Source: Dyadobacter sp. Leaf189 | Lineage (GTDB): Bacteria > Bacteroidota > Bacteroidia > Cytophagales > Spirosomataceae | Direction of reading: 5' to 3' | Assembly (NCBI RefSeq): GCF_001424405.1 | Contig: NZ_LMPS01000005.1 | Span: 62,001 to 126,000 of the forward strand | Length of the DNA: 64,000 bases | In this document: positions 24,062 to 33,436 of the stretch, piece by piece | Layout: each line of letters starts with the position of its first letter | Position numbering within the stretch: position 1 is the first letter of the stretch | Translations under genes and position numbers: made by a program | Notes under the pieces: generated by a model | What the model saw: only the letters and a program-made list of their open reading frames with translations | The model's database searches: none | Told to the model about the DNA's origin: nothing

Positions 24062-25379
24062 GAGAATGATTTGGTTGGCAGCCGGCGTGTTCTGGCTCGC
24101 ATCAAATAGCCAGGCATTTGCTCAGACTGCACGCACGATCACCCTGGAAGAGGCCATTGAAATGAGCCTTAAAAACAGCAAGCAGCTTAAATTAAGTCAG
24201 ACCAATGTAGATCTTGCCGGTCTCAGTATCCGCCAGATCAAGGAAAACCAGCTTCCAAGTTTTAGTATTTCGGGTTCTTACCTGCGCGTAAATACACCGA
24301 ACATCAACCTGAAATTCAGGCCAAGTACCAGCGACAGTACGGCACAGGGATCAGCTACGCCGGAAGTTCACCAGGCGATGTATGGAATGGCGAGCGCTGC
24401 ATTGCCGCTGTTTTCGGGATTTAAGTTTAAGTACGGACTGCAATCGGCTCACTACCTGGAAGAAGCCGCCAAGCTGGATGCGGAAGGCGACCGGGAAGCG
24501 GTGATCCAAAATACGATTGCAGCGTACAGCAATCTTTACAAAGCAAAAAAATCGGTGGACCTCGTTGCCGAGAACCTGCTGAGAGAAAAGCAGCGTGTAG
24601 AGGAGTTTACCAACCGTGAGAAAAATGGAATGCTGGCCAGAAACGACCTCATGAAAGCCAAACTGCAGGAATCCAATGTAGAGCTGACCCTGCTGGACGC
24701 GGAGAATGATCTTAAAGTAACCACGATCAATATGGACCTGCTGCTCGGCTTACCCGAGAATACGTCCCTGCTTGCTGATTCTGCCAGCTTTATCCAGTTG
24801 CAGGAAGAAGGTAATGTAGGCGATTGGGAACAAAAGGCTTTGATAAACCGAAAAGATATCGCTGCCAATACCATTCGCCAAAAGGCTGCTAACATCGATA
24901 TCAAAGGTGCCAAGTCGGACTTTTACCCGAGCATTGCACTAACAGCAGGTTATGTGGCACTCAACATTCCCGGCGTGGCGGTGATCCCGAATACAGTGAA
25001 TGCAGGTATTGGAATCAGGTACGATGTGGCCTCACTCTGGAAATCAGGATCGAAAATTGCCCAGGCCCGCACCCACGCTTATCAGTTGCGGACCAACGAG
25101 GAAATACTGCTGGACCGCATTCACCTGGAAGTCAATACTGCTTATTACAACTATGTTTTGAGCAAAAGAAAAATAGATGTGTACGCAAAGGCAGTGGAGC
25201 AAGCGAGTGAAAATTATCGAATAACAAAAAATAAATATGATAACAGTTTGGTAACAACTACCGAACTCCTCGACGCCGACGTGGCGCAAGTCCAATCCCA
25301 GATCAACTACGAAGCCGCCAAGGCCGATGCGATCGTCGCATTCAAGCGCCTCGAACAGACGGCGGGTGTAATTCAGTAG
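24039..25379 (+). CDS. TolC-family outer membrane efflux protein
   Basis: A 446-residue outer membrane factor: signal peptide (MNTTIKIRRMIWLAAGVFWLA, cleavage near QAFAQ), then two repeats of the OEP domain (ITLEEAIEMSLKNSKQLKLSQ at about residue 33, long coiled-coil helices, and DVASLWKSGSKIAQA with a second helical set ending VTTTELLDADVAQVQSQINYEAAKAD). The ATG at 24039, inside tetR, is preferred over 24066 because it supplies the basic n-region of the signal peptide. It would form the exit duct of the tripartite pump. Unusually, the channel gene comes before the pump genes. Confidence 0.9.
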   Translation: MNTTIKIRRMIWLAAGVFWLASNSQAFAQTARTITLEEAIEMSLKNSKQLKLSQTNVDLAGLSIRQIKENQLPSFSISGSYLRVNTPNINLKFRPSTSDSTAQGSATPEVHQAMYGMASAALPLFSGFKFKYGLQSAHYLEEAAKLDAEGDREAVIQNTIAAYSNLYKAKKSVDLVAENLLREKQRVEEFTNREKNGMLARNDLMKAKLQESNVELTLLDAENDLKVTTINMDLLLGLPENTSLLADSASFIQLQEEGNVGDWEQKALINRKDIAANTIRQKAANIDIKGAKSDFYPSIALTAGYVALNIPGVAVIPNTVNAGIGIRYDVASLWKSGSKIAQARTHAYQLRTNEEILLDRIHLEVNTAYYNYVLSKRKIDVYAKAVEQASENYRITKNKYDNSLVTTTELLDADVAQVQSQINYEAAKADAIVAFKRLEQTAGVIQ

Positions 25380-25381
25380 AA

Positions 25382-25484
25382 GGAGGAAAGGGAAGAAAGG
25401 GAGGAAGGGGAGGAAGGAGGAATTAAATTAATTATACAAGAAATGCGAATCCCTCGTCCCTTTCCTCCCTCCTCCCTTTCCTCC
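25382..25484. repeat. Low-complexity inverted repeat A
   Basis: A purine run of (G)GGAGGAA-like words (25380-25422) faces a pyrimidine run (25450-25484) across an AT-rich loop. GGAGGAAAGGGA (25382-25393) pairs perfectly with TCCCTTTCCTCC (25473-25484). It lies between the channel and fusion-protein genes and is not coding. See repeats B, C and D. Confidence 0.65.
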
Positions 25485-25522
25485 ATAGAAAAAAAATCAT
25501 CCAATCATTCAAAACTAAAATA

Positions 25523-26614
25523 ATGGAAGCCGAAGAAACCACACCGAAAAAGAAGAGCAACCGCTTTATGATCATTCTTGCCGTGTTGATCATTGCCGGG
25601 GGGACCTGGGGATTTACCAAGTACAACCACGGATTGCACCACGAAGAAACAGACGATGCGCAGATCGATGCGAACATCAGTCCTGTTATTCCCAGGACAT
25701 CGGGATATGTGACAGAAATTAAGGTAAAAGACAACCAGGAAGTAAAAAAAGGAGATACGCTGATCGTACTCGATAACCGCGATCAGCTGATCAGACTGGA
25801 ACAGGCGAAAGCTGCGCTGGCAGGGTCGGAGGGAAGCCTGGTTGTAGCGAATGCAACAACAAGCGCGACTGCTGCAAGCGGCATTACTTATGAGGCCAAT
25901 ATCTCCATTGTAGAGGCGCAGATTGAGGAAGCCAAAGTAAATGTATGGAGAGCCAATCAGGATTATGCACGTTATGAAAACCTGATCAAAGACCATTCGA
26001 TCACACAACAGGAATTTGAACAAGCCTCGGCGACGAAGCAAAAAGCGGAACGTGCCCTCGCTGTATTGGTAGCACAAAAGAATGCAGCAGAGCGTCAGGC
26101 GAAAGCAGCAGGGAAACAAACAAGTGCAACTTCTCGTCAGACCCAGGTTGCTAATGCGAACATCAAAGCCCGCCAGGCGGAGATCGCGAATGCCGAGTTG
26201 AACCTTTCATATACGGTTATCACCGCGCCGAGTGCGGGCCGCGTTTCAAAAGTGAATGCGCAGGTTGGACAGTATCTGCAAGCTGGCCAGTCATTATTCA
26301 GCATTATTTCAACAGAAGAACCTTGGGTTGTTGCCAACTTCAAGGAAACACAGCTGACCAGAATGAAGCTTGGCCAGAAAGTACGGGTACACGTGGACGC
26401 CTATCCTGAGCATGAATTTGAAGCAACCGTAGCTTCTTTCTCACCTGCTACGGGCGCCCGCTTTGCATTGCTTCCTCCTGATAATGCGAGTGGTAACTTC
26501 GTGAAGGTAGTGCAGCGTCTGCCGGTTCGCATTGAATTTGCGAAGGCTGACGATAAGGTTATTTCCCAACTGCGCCCGGGCATGAACGTGTTCGTGGATG
26601 TAGAGCTGGATTAA
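25523..26614 (+). CDS. HlyD/EmrA-family membrane fusion protein
   Basis: A 363-residue periplasmic adaptor: one N-terminal membrane span (FMIILAVLIIAGGTWGF), a biotinyl-lipoyl-like half (ETDDAQIDANISPVIPRTSGYVTEIKVKDNQEVKKGDTLIVLD), a long coiled-coil hairpin rich in Ala, Gln and Lys (about residues 90-215), the second lipoyl half (TVITAPSAGRVSKVNAQVGQYLQAGQSLFSII) and a beta-barrel domain. DDAQIDA is typical of EmrA-type adaptors. It would join the MFS pump encoded 34 bp downstream to the TolC-like channel. Confidence 0.92.
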   Translation: MEAEETTPKKKSNRFMIILAVLIIAGGTWGFTKYNHGLHHEETDDAQIDANISPVIPRTSGYVTEIKVKDNQEVKKGDTLIVLDNRDQLIRLEQAKAALAGSEGSLVVANATTSATAASGITYEANISIVEAQIEEAKVNVWRANQDYARYENLIKDHSITQQEFEQASATKQKAERALAVLVAQKNAAERQAKAAGKQTSATSRQTQVANANIKARQAEIANAELNLSYTVITAPSAGRVSKVNAQVGQYLQAGQSLFSIISTEEPWVVANFKETQLTRMKLGQKVRVHVDAYPEHEFEATVASFSPATGARFALLPPDNASGNFVKVVQRLPVRIEFAKADDKVISQLRPGMNVFVDVELD

Positions 26615-26648
26615 GGTACTCAATTGATAATCTTGAACATCAATCAGG

Positions 26649-28223
26649 ATGGAATTACAGGAATCGCTCGTAGAATACGGGTATAGAAGGGTGATTATCA
26701 CCATTACCGCTGTGCTGTGTGCGCTTCTGGAAATCGTTGACACGACGATCGTCAACGTAGCCCTGAACGATATGCGCGGTAACCTTGGTGGTACATTGTC
26801 CGAAGTAAGCTGGGTAATTACCGCTTACGCAATTGGTAACGTGATCATTGTACCGATGACCAGTTGGCTTTCGCAGCAGTTTGGCCGCAGAAACTACTTT
26901 GCAGCGTCGATTATCATCTTTACGGTCGCCTCGTTTCTTTGCGGTAATGCAAACAATATCTGGGAGCTGGTATTTTTCAGGCTGATACAGGGATTTGGCG
27001 GCGGAGCTTTGCTGGTAACTGCACAAACGCTGATCACGGAAAGCTATCCACCGGAAAAACGCGGTATCGCGCAAGCCATTTACGGACTAGGTGTGATCGT
27101 AGGGCCAACTTTGGGCCCGCCGCTTGGAGGTTACATTGTCGATAATTACAGCTGGCCTTACATTTTTTACATCAACATCCCGCTGGGGATTATAGCAGCA
27201 ATGCTTACGCTGCAATATGTAAGAAGCCCTAGGTTCGCTGAAAAGAAAAGCAGCAGCGAGATCGACTGGTGGGGGATTATTTTCCTGGCGGTTGCAGTAG
27301 GTTCCTTACAATATGTTTTGGAAAAAGGGCAGGAGGAAGATTGGTTTAATGATGAAATTATCCTGATACTTTCCATTACCACCGTCTTCGCATTCTTTTT
27401 CTTTATCTGGCGTGAGCTTACTTATAAGAATCCAATCGTGAACCTGCGGGTTTTGTCGAATGGAAACCTGCGTGTGGGAACTATACTTTCGTTTATCCTG
27501 GGCTTCGGCTTATATGGATCTACATTCATTATCCCACTTTATACCCAGGCTACATTGGGCTGGACTGCCACTCAGTCCGGGATGCTCATGGTGCCGGCGG
27601 CTATCGTGACTGCGATGATGATGCCCGTGGTAGGACAGCTGCTGCAACGCGGTGTGAAGCAGCAGTACCTGGTCGCGATCGGGATGATATTCTTCTTCAT
27701 TTACAGTTATTGGGGATACCTCGTACTCACTCCTGATACCGGATCAGATGCATTCTTTAACATGCTGATCGTACGCGGGATCGGATTGGGACTGTTGTTT
27801 GTTCCGATTACGACGCTTGCATTGTCGACACTAAAAGGACGGGAAATTGGTGAAGGCGCCGCTTTTACAGGAATGATGCGCCAGCTCGGCGGTTCATTCG
27901 GTGTAGCAGTGATCACGACTTTCATCGCACGCCAGAATATGCTGCACAGGAATGATCTGGTTAGCAAGCTGGATGTGAATAACCCGGCTGTTCAGCAGCG
28001 GGTGGAAGGATTACAGCACTCATTTATGGCCAAAGGAATGACGTCGGATATTGCGCTGAAAAGCGGCTACAAAATTCTTGATTTTACGGTATCGAAACAG
28101 GCGCAGGTAATGTCTTATATGGATGTGTTCCTCTACCTGGGCGTTCTTTTCCTGATATGTGTCCCATTTGTACTCTGGACCAAAAGCGGCAAAGGCAAGG
28201 TTGACACGTCAGCAGCGCATTAA
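26649..28223 (+). CDS. DHA2-family MFS drug exporter, EmrB/QacA type
   Basis: A 524-residue transporter with about 14 membrane spans. Seen: span 1 with the DHA2 mark LEIVDTTIVNVAL, the motif A-like loop LSQQFGRRNY, RLIQGFGGGALLVTAQTLI, and the antiporter motif C region YGLGVIVGPTLGPPLGGYIVD. Together with the fusion protein and channel it would export hydrophobic toxic compounds with the proton gradient. It is the last gene of the operon and is followed by a strong terminator. Confidence 0.93.
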   Translation: MELQESLVEYGYRRVIITITAVLCALLEIVDTTIVNVALNDMRGNLGGTLSEVSWVITAYAIGNVIIVPMTSWLSQQFGRRNYFAASIIIFTVASFLCGNANNIWELVFFRLIQGFGGGALLVTAQTLITESYPPEKRGIAQAIYGLGVIVGPTLGPPLGGYIVDNYSWPYIFYINIPLGIIAAMLTLQYVRSPRFAEKKSSSEIDWWGIIFLAVAVGSLQYVLEKGQEEDWFNDEIILILSITTVFAFFFFIWRELTYKNPIVNLRVLSNGNLRVGTILSFILGFGLYGSTFIIPLYTQATLGWTATQSGMLMVPAAIVTAMMMPVVGQLLQRGVKQQYLVAIGMIFFFIYSYWGYLVLTPDTGSDAFFNMLIVRGIGLGLLFVPITTLALSTLKGREIGEGAAFTGMMRQLGGSFGVAVITTFIARQNMLHRNDLVSKLDVNNPAVQQRVEGLQHSFMAKGMTSDIALKSGYKILDFTVSKQAQVMSYMDVFLYLGVLFLICVPFVLWTKSGKGKVDTSAAH

Positions 28224-28250
28224 TTTTTTAAGTGTAGTAGTATTATGGAA

Positions 28251-28285
28251 GAAGCTCTCCGGCTCCGGGGAGCTTCTCTTTTTTT
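28251..28285 (+). terminator. Intrinsic terminator of the efflux operon
   Basis: GAAGCTC (28251-28257) pairs with GAGCTTC (28270-28276), with a GC-rich inner part, followed by seven T residues to 28285. It begins 27 bases after the pump gene stop. Confidence 0.85.
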
Positions 28286-28413
28286 AAAAAGGAGGAAGGA
28301 GGAAGGGGAGGAAGGAGGAGGGAAAAGGATTTTTGTTTTTCAATTCTCCCTTTCCTACATCCTCCATTCTCCCTTTCCTCCATCTTCCCTTTCCTCCCTC
28401 CTCCATTCTCCCT
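28286..28413. repeat. Low-complexity inverted repeat B
   Basis: A purine run built of GGAGGAA-like words (28286-28329) faces a long pyrimidine run of CTCCCTTTCCTCCAT-like words (28345-28413). GGAGGAGGGA (28314-28323) pairs with TCCCTCCTCC (28395-28404). The open frame across it is low complexity and not a gene. It sits directly behind a terminator and before the RqcH-like gene. Confidence 0.65.
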
Positions 28414-28441
28414 ACTTTTACCACCTCACTGAAAAAATACC

Positions 28442-30013
28442 GTGTATCAGAATTATTACTTTTTGAAACAACTCGCTGCCAGGCTCCATCAGGAACTTGC
28501 GGGTAAATATTTTATTGAAGCATTCAGTCAGGAGAAGGATGAGCTGATCCTTGTTTTTGCAGCTTCCGCGCAGGACGAGACTTTGTTATCGCCTTTCTTC
28601 ATCAAAGCCACTCTTACTTCCCGGTTTGCCTGCCTCAGCTTTCCCGACAGGTTCGACCGCGCCCGCAAGAATTCGGTCAACCTGTTTACCGATTTTAAAT
28701 CACAAAAGATAGATCACGTTCGCGTTTTTAAAAATGAACGCGCTTTTGAAATCCGGTTTGAAGCAGGTGATGCATTGGTTTTCAAGCTTTTTGGTAACCG
28801 CTCTAATTTGATTTCATTCGATAATTCGGGGAATGTAATGCAGCTTTTTAATAATAAACTGGCTGCGGACAAATCGTTGAACATCGCTGCGCTTGACCGC
28901 CAGATAGACCAGTCTTTTCCTGCCTACGTCAGAAATGAGCTGGATCACAAGCCCCTGTTCCCGACTTTCGGAAAACTGGTTAATGCATATTTGACTGAAA
29001 AATTGAATGGCATTGAAGCAGCAGAATCACGCTGGAAGGTAATTCAGGATACATTGGAACAACTAGACTCTCCACACTTTTTCCTGGTGAAAGTGGATGG
29101 GGAACCTGTACTGTCGCTCATTGAAACAGGCGAGCCGATGGAGCAGTTTACCGACCCTATTGCGGCGTTAAACGCTTTTTACATTACCTACATCCGACTG
29201 AGCGGAATCGAACGGGAACGAGCGGAATGGATCAGGGTACTTCGGAAGCGCATGCAGCAGACAGACAACTATCTTGAAAATACATTTCAGAAGTTGGTCG
29301 AGCTGGAAAGTGCGGTTAAAAACGACGAGATCGGGAATATCATCATGGCCAATATGCACGCGATCCCCGAACGCGCCGAAACGGTAGAACTCTTTGATTT
29401 TTACCGGGAAGCCCCGATTCGTATCAAGCTGAAAAAAGAACTTTCGGCTCAAAAGAATGCGGAGAACTATTATAGAAAGGCAAAAAACGAGAAGATTGAG
29501 ATTGCCCGGCTTAATGACAGTCTCGCATTCAGGGAAAAAGAACGCGGAGAGTTGGATGTGCATTTGAGAAACATAGAAACATTTGATTCGTTGAGGGAAT
29601 TGAGGACTTATATCAAAGCCAATCAACTCGACAGCAAGAAAGTGGAAGTACCCGTCAGCGAGTTGTTCAAACGCATTGACTTCATGGGCTACACGATTCT
29701 GGTCGGCAGGAATGCGAAGAACAATGATGTGCTGACGAAGCAATATGCATCAAAAGAAGATCTCTGGCTGCATGCAAAAGACGTAACCGGGTCGCACGTG
29801 GTTGTCAAAAATCAATCCGGAAAAACGTTTCCGGCGCCTGTGATCGAACGCGCGGCAGAGCTGGCTGCATTCTATTCCAAACGTAAAAACGACTCACTTT
29901 GCCCTGTGATATACACGCCGAAAAAATACGTGAGAAAACCAAAAGGGCTGCCGGAAGGAGCTGTCGTAATCGACAAAGAATCGGTGATTATGGTTGTTGC
30001 AAAAGGCGAATGA
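28442..30013 (+). CDS. rqcH: NFACT-family protein (RqcH/Rqc2 homologue)
   Basis: A 523-residue NFACT protein. Order: NFACT-N (YQNYYFLKQLAARLHQELAGKYFIEAF), helix-hairpin-helix and coiled-coil region (about residues 270-400), and the C-terminal NFACT-R domain (DFMGYTILVGRNAKNNDVLTKQY ... EDLWLHAKDVTGSHVVVK ... KYVRKPKGLPEGAV). In bacteria, RqcH binds split 50S subunits carrying stalled chains and adds alanine tails. The start is a GTG at 28442; family members begin just before NYYFL, so no better start exists. It stands alone. Symbol assigned by family. Confidence 0.85.
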   Translation: MYQNYYFLKQLAARLHQELAGKYFIEAFSQEKDELILVFAASAQDETLLSPFFIKATLTSRFACLSFPDRFDRARKNSVNLFTDFKSQKIDHVRVFKNERAFEIRFEAGDALVFKLFGNRSNLISFDNSGNVMQLFNNKLAADKSLNIAALDRQIDQSFPAYVRNELDHKPLFPTFGKLVNAYLTEKLNGIEAAESRWKVIQDTLEQLDSPHFFLVKVDGEPVLSLIETGEPMEQFTDPIAALNAFYITYIRLSGIERERAEWIRVLRKRMQQTDNYLENTFQKLVELESAVKNDEIGNIIMANMHAIPERAETVELFDFYREAPIRIKLKKELSAQKNAENYYRKAKNEKIEIARLNDSLAFREKERGELDVHLRNIETFDSLRELRTYIKANQLDSKKVEVPVSELFKRIDFMGYTILVGRNAKNNDVLTKQYASKEDLWLHAKDVTGSHVVVKNQSGKTFPAPVIERAAELAAFYSKRKNDSLCPVIYTPKKYVRKPKGLPEGAVVIDKESVIMVVAKGE

Positions 30014-30083
30014 GCGGCTTTGATATGTGTGATGATATGACGAACTTCGTGTGAAAATAGAGAACCGGAATATATAGTGCAGA

Positions 30084-31994
30084 ATGCTTGAAAATCGTCG
30101 ATTTGTAATTATTGGATTTTTCTCATTAGTAGGTTTAATATACTTATTGCGGCTCTTCTACCTACAAGTTCTCGACGAAAGCTACTCCATTGAATCGTCG
30201 AGCAATTCCATCAAACGAGTAATAGAAATTCCTTTCCGCGGCCAGATCTATGACCGGTACGGAAAGCTGATCGTATATAACACGCCCGTTTACGACTTGC
30301 TGGTGACGCCCAATAAGGCAAGAGTGGAAGACACGTTACGTCTTTGTCAGGTTTTAGGGATTGAAAGAAGGGATTTTGACAGCTTAATGGCGGCAGCGAG
30401 TGCATATAGCCGCAACAAACCATCGCTTTTTCTCAGGCAGCTTTCGAAGGAGGACTTTGCGTCTATTCAGGACGTTATGGTCGATTATTCAGGATTTGAA
30501 TTTGCCAAAAGCTCACTGCGGACTTATACAGCGCCCACACTCGCCAATACGCTTGGTTATGTGAGTGAAATTACCAGATCCCAGCTGGAAAAGCAGGAAG
30601 AGCCTTACTACCGGCAAAGTGACTACATTGGTCAAAGCGGGATTGAGAAGATCTATGAGAATGAGCTGCGTGGTAAACGGGGCACAAAATTCGTGATGCA
30701 AAATGTAAGCGGGGTATACAAAGGTCCCTGGAAGAATGGGGAGCTGGATACCATGGCCGTTGCAGGGGAGAATTTGTACACCGGAATAGACCTGGAAGTC
30801 CAGCAATATGCAGATAGTCTGATGGTCAACAAGGTGGGAAGTGTTGTCGCTATTGATCCAAAAACCGGGCAGATCATTACGATGGTATCTGCACCTACCT
30901 ATGACCCCAATATCCTTGCGAGCAGGTATTTTTCCAAAAACTTCGCGGCACTCGCGCGAAATCCGTACAAGCCGCTTTTCAACAGGCCGGTGATGGCGAG
31001 CTACCGCCCGGGTTCGACTTTCAAGCTGATCCAGGCGCTGATTGGTTTACAGGAGGGCGTGATCACGCCCGGAAGTGGGTTTACCCATGCCAACTGTCCG
31101 ATGGGCTGCCATAATCACCCGGCTACCGGGACCGTCGCATTGGGAGTAATGCATTCCTGCAATCCTTATTTCTACAATGTATTCCGCCGACTGATTTATA
31201 AAAACAATATCTCAAACACATTCCGCGCCTCGGCTGTGGGGCTTGACGCCTGGCACGACGCGATCAGCAAATTCGGGATTGGTCAGCGTCTGGGGATTGA
31301 CCTGCCCAGTGAATACAAGGGAAACCTGCCGGACAAGAAGTACTACGATCGTTTCTACGGCGAGTACCGCTGGAAATTCTCCAATATTTATTCTTTGAGT
31401 ATCGGAGAAGGAGAGTTGCTCATCACTCCATTGAAAATGGCCAACGTGGCAGCTATTATCGCCAATCGCGGCTATTTTTATACACCTCACGTGATCCACG
31501 GGATTGGGGATAAGAAGTTTGTGAAACCCGAGTACCTCGTCAGGCATGATAGCGGAGTAGATCCGCACAATTTTGATCCCGTGATTGAAGGTATGATCGG
31601 AGCTGTGGAAGGCGGTACGGCACGCCGGTCGCGTGTGGAGGGTATTACCATTGCCGGAAAAACGGGTACTTCCCAAAACAAGCGCGGCGACGATAGCTCC
31701 ATCTTCATTGCATTCGCGCCGGTAGATGATCCCAAGATCGCCATTGCTGTTTTCGTTGAATATGCGGGAGCAGGTGGATCGGCCGCTGCACCTATTGCCA
31801 ACCTTGTTATTGAAAAATACCTGACAAGGAAAATCACCAACAAGGCTTTGGAAGAAAGAATGTTCAAGGCAGACTTTATGAGCAAAGTTGTGCTGCCTGG
31901 TCAGAAAAAGCCGGTTCCTGCGGATACTACGAAGAAAAAGCCAGCGCCTGAAAAACCTTCTGCCCAAAACAAGCCTGTGGCAGTTAACCCATAA
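30084..31994 (+). CDS. mrdA: Penicillin-binding protein 2
   Basis: The class B transpeptidase of the elongation complex. One N-terminal membrane span (VIIGFFSLVGLIYLL), a pedestal domain (IPFRGQIYDRYGKLI near residue 50), and the transpeptidase domain with S311-TFK (active Ser), S358-C-N360 and K526-TG. Cys and His residues just before the SCN motif (ANCPMGCHNH) resemble the zinc site known in PBP2 of other bacteria. A Pro/Lys-rich tail follows. It is 40 bp from rodA, its functional partner; mreBCD are not in the window. Confidence 0.93.
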   Translation: MLENRRFVIIGFFSLVGLIYLLRLFYLQVLDESYSIESSSNSIKRVIEIPFRGQIYDRYGKLIVYNTPVYDLLVTPNKARVEDTLRLCQVLGIERRDFDSLMAAASAYSRNKPSLFLRQLSKEDFASIQDVMVDYSGFEFAKSSLRTYTAPTLANTLGYVSEITRSQLEKQEEPYYRQSDYIGQSGIEKIYENELRGKRGTKFVMQNVSGVYKGPWKNGELDTMAVAGENLYTGIDLEVQQYADSLMVNKVGSVVAIDPKTGQIITMVSAPTYDPNILASRYFSKNFAALARNPYKPLFNRPVMASYRPGSTFKLIQALIGLQEGVITPGSGFTHANCPMGCHNHPATGTVALGVMHSCNPYFYNVFRRLIYKNNISNTFRASAVGLDAWHDAISKFGIGQRLGIDLPSEYKGNLPDKKYYDRFYGEYRWKFSNIYSLSIGEGELLITPLKMANVAAIIANRGYFYTPHVIHGIGDKKFVKPEYLVRHDSGVDPHNFDPVIEGMIGAVEGGTARRSRVEGITIAGKTGTSQNKRGDDSSIFIAFAPVDDPKIAIAVFVEYAGAGGSAAAPIANLVIEKYLTRKITNKALEERMFKADFMSKVVLPGQKKPVPADTTKKKPAPEKPSAQNKPVAVNP

Positions 31995-32034
31995 TTTCCC
32001 CTGAAAAGGATTCACCTGTTCAAATACCCGATAC

Positions 32035-33318
32035 ATGCCTGAGAATAAACCCATCACCAAGAATGTAGACTGGATGGTTGTCCTGATCTACATTGCGTGC
32101 CTGCTGATCGGCTGGGTGAATATCTATGCGGCTGTCTATAATCCGGAAGTCAGGACCAGCATGTTCGACTTGTCCAACAACGCCGGAAAGCAGCTGATGT
32201 GGATTGGTACCGCCGCGTTGCTGATCATCTGTATACTGGTGATTGATTACAAATTCTATGAAACATTCTCGTTCATCATCTACGCGGTCGTTATCGTCTT
32301 ATTGATACTGGTACTTTTTGCGGGTTCCAATATCAATGGGTCCCGCTCCTGGATCAAGATCGGCGCATTTTCACTACAACCAGCCGAGTTTTCCAAACTT
32401 GCAGTCAGCCTCGCTATCTCTAAGTATCTGAGTGACCCTGCGATCAGCCTTTCCAGGAAGCTGAAAGATTATTATCCGATCATGGGGATCATTGCTTTAC
32501 CTGCATTCCTGATTTTGTTGTCGAACGAAACGGGTTCCATGCTGGTATTCGCTTCGTTTGCCATTGTTCTCTATCGTGAAGGAATGCCCGGCTTTATCCC
32601 GGCGATCGGGATGGTTATGGCGGCTTTGCTGATCATTACATTGCTTTTTGTAAAATGGTATATCGCTGCCGCTATTATCGTGATCGCTGGTTTGGTGATC
32701 TGGCTGATGCCGGTAATGACCAGGCGGCGCGGCGGGCTGTGGGCTACCATTGTAATCTCATTGGTGATGATCGGGATCGTTTTTGGTGTCGATTTCTTTA
32801 TGAATAACGTGCTTCAAAAGCACCAGCGGGGCAGGATCATGGTACTGCTTGATCCCGACTCAGATCCCCGCGGGATTGGGTGGAATGTAATTCAATCCAA
32901 GATCGCGATTGGTTCGGGTGGATTTACCGGAAAGGGATTTTTGCAGGGAACGCAAACCAAATTCGATTTTGTCCCTGAACAAAGCACCGACTTTATCTTT
33001 TGTACAGTGGGAGAGGAGCACGGTTTTGTGGGCACCGCCGTGGTAGTATTTCTGTTCGTGTGCTTGATTTCCAGGCTTGTAGTGCTGGCAGAGCGGCAAC
33101 GCAGCCGTTTTGCGAGAGTGTACGGGTACTGCGTTGCCGGGATTATATTCTTTCACTTTATGGTAAATGTGGGTATGACAATCGGGCTCATGCCGGTTAT
33201 CGGGATCCCACTACCATTTTTTAGCTACGGCGGCTCCTCGCTATGGTCATTCTCAATATTGCTGTTTATCTTTTTGAAAATAGACGCGCAGCGGCCGTTT
33301 ACGCTTTCGCGAGGATAA
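32035..33318 (+). CDS. rodA: Rod-shape peptidoglycan polymerase RodA
   Basis: A SEDS-family glycosyltransferase of 427 residues with about ten membrane spans. Conserved marks: GSRSWIKIGAFSLQPAEFSKLAVSLAISKYL near residue 100, and the C-terminal EQSTDFIFCTVGEEHGFVG and MVNVGMTIGLMPVIGIPLPFFSYGGSS. It polymerises glycan strands for PBP2 (encoded upstream). Its stop is at the edge of inverted repeat C. Confidence 0.94.
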   Translation: MPENKPITKNVDWMVVLIYIACLLIGWVNIYAAVYNPEVRTSMFDLSNNAGKQLMWIGTAALLIICILVIDYKFYETFSFIIYAVVIVLLILVLFAGSNINGSRSWIKIGAFSLQPAEFSKLAVSLAISKYLSDPAISLSRKLKDYYPIMGIIALPAFLILLSNETGSMLVFASFAIVLYREGMPGFIPAIGMVMAALLIITLLFVKWYIAAAIIVIAGLVIWLMPVMTRRRGGLWATIVISLVMIGIVFGVDFFMNNVLQKHQRGRIMVLLDPDSDPRGIGWNVIQSKIAIGSGGFTGKGFLQGTQTKFDFVPEQSTDFIFCTVGEEHGFVGTAVVVFLFVCLISRLVVLAERQRSRFARVYGYCVAGIIFFHFMVNVGMTIGLMPVIGIPLPFFSYGGSSLWSFSILLFIFLKIDAQRPFTLSRG

Positions 33319-33436
33319 TTTTAAATGAGTCAATGAGTGAATGAGTGAATGGAGGAATTTTGAGTTATTGAATGAATGAATGATTGAATCGAGGAAAAAT
33401 CATTCAATCATTCCTCCATTCAATCATTCAAAATTA
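33318..33436. repeat. Low-complexity inverted repeat C between convergent genes
   Basis: The whole 115-bp gap between rodA and the DUF423 gene is an interrupted palindrome made of ATGAGTGA/TGAATGAA-like words. GAATGGAGGAAT (33347-33358) matches ATTCCTCCATTC (33410-33421) exactly, and GAATGATTGAAT (33378-33389) has its exact complement ATTCAATCATTC at 33402-33413 and 33418-33429. It could act as a two-way terminator but has no classical T-run. Confidence 0.7.

Noticed and set aside
25380-28420. Possible CRISPR array in the repeated purine/pyrimidine runs
   Set aside because: There are no constant-length repeats with unique spacers and no cas genes; words are 7-9 bases and imperfect.
28245-28466. 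73-residue open frame between the efflux operon and the RqcH-like gene
   Set aside because: It runs through the terminator hairpin and the low-complexity repeat; composition is an artefact of the purine and pyrimidine runs.
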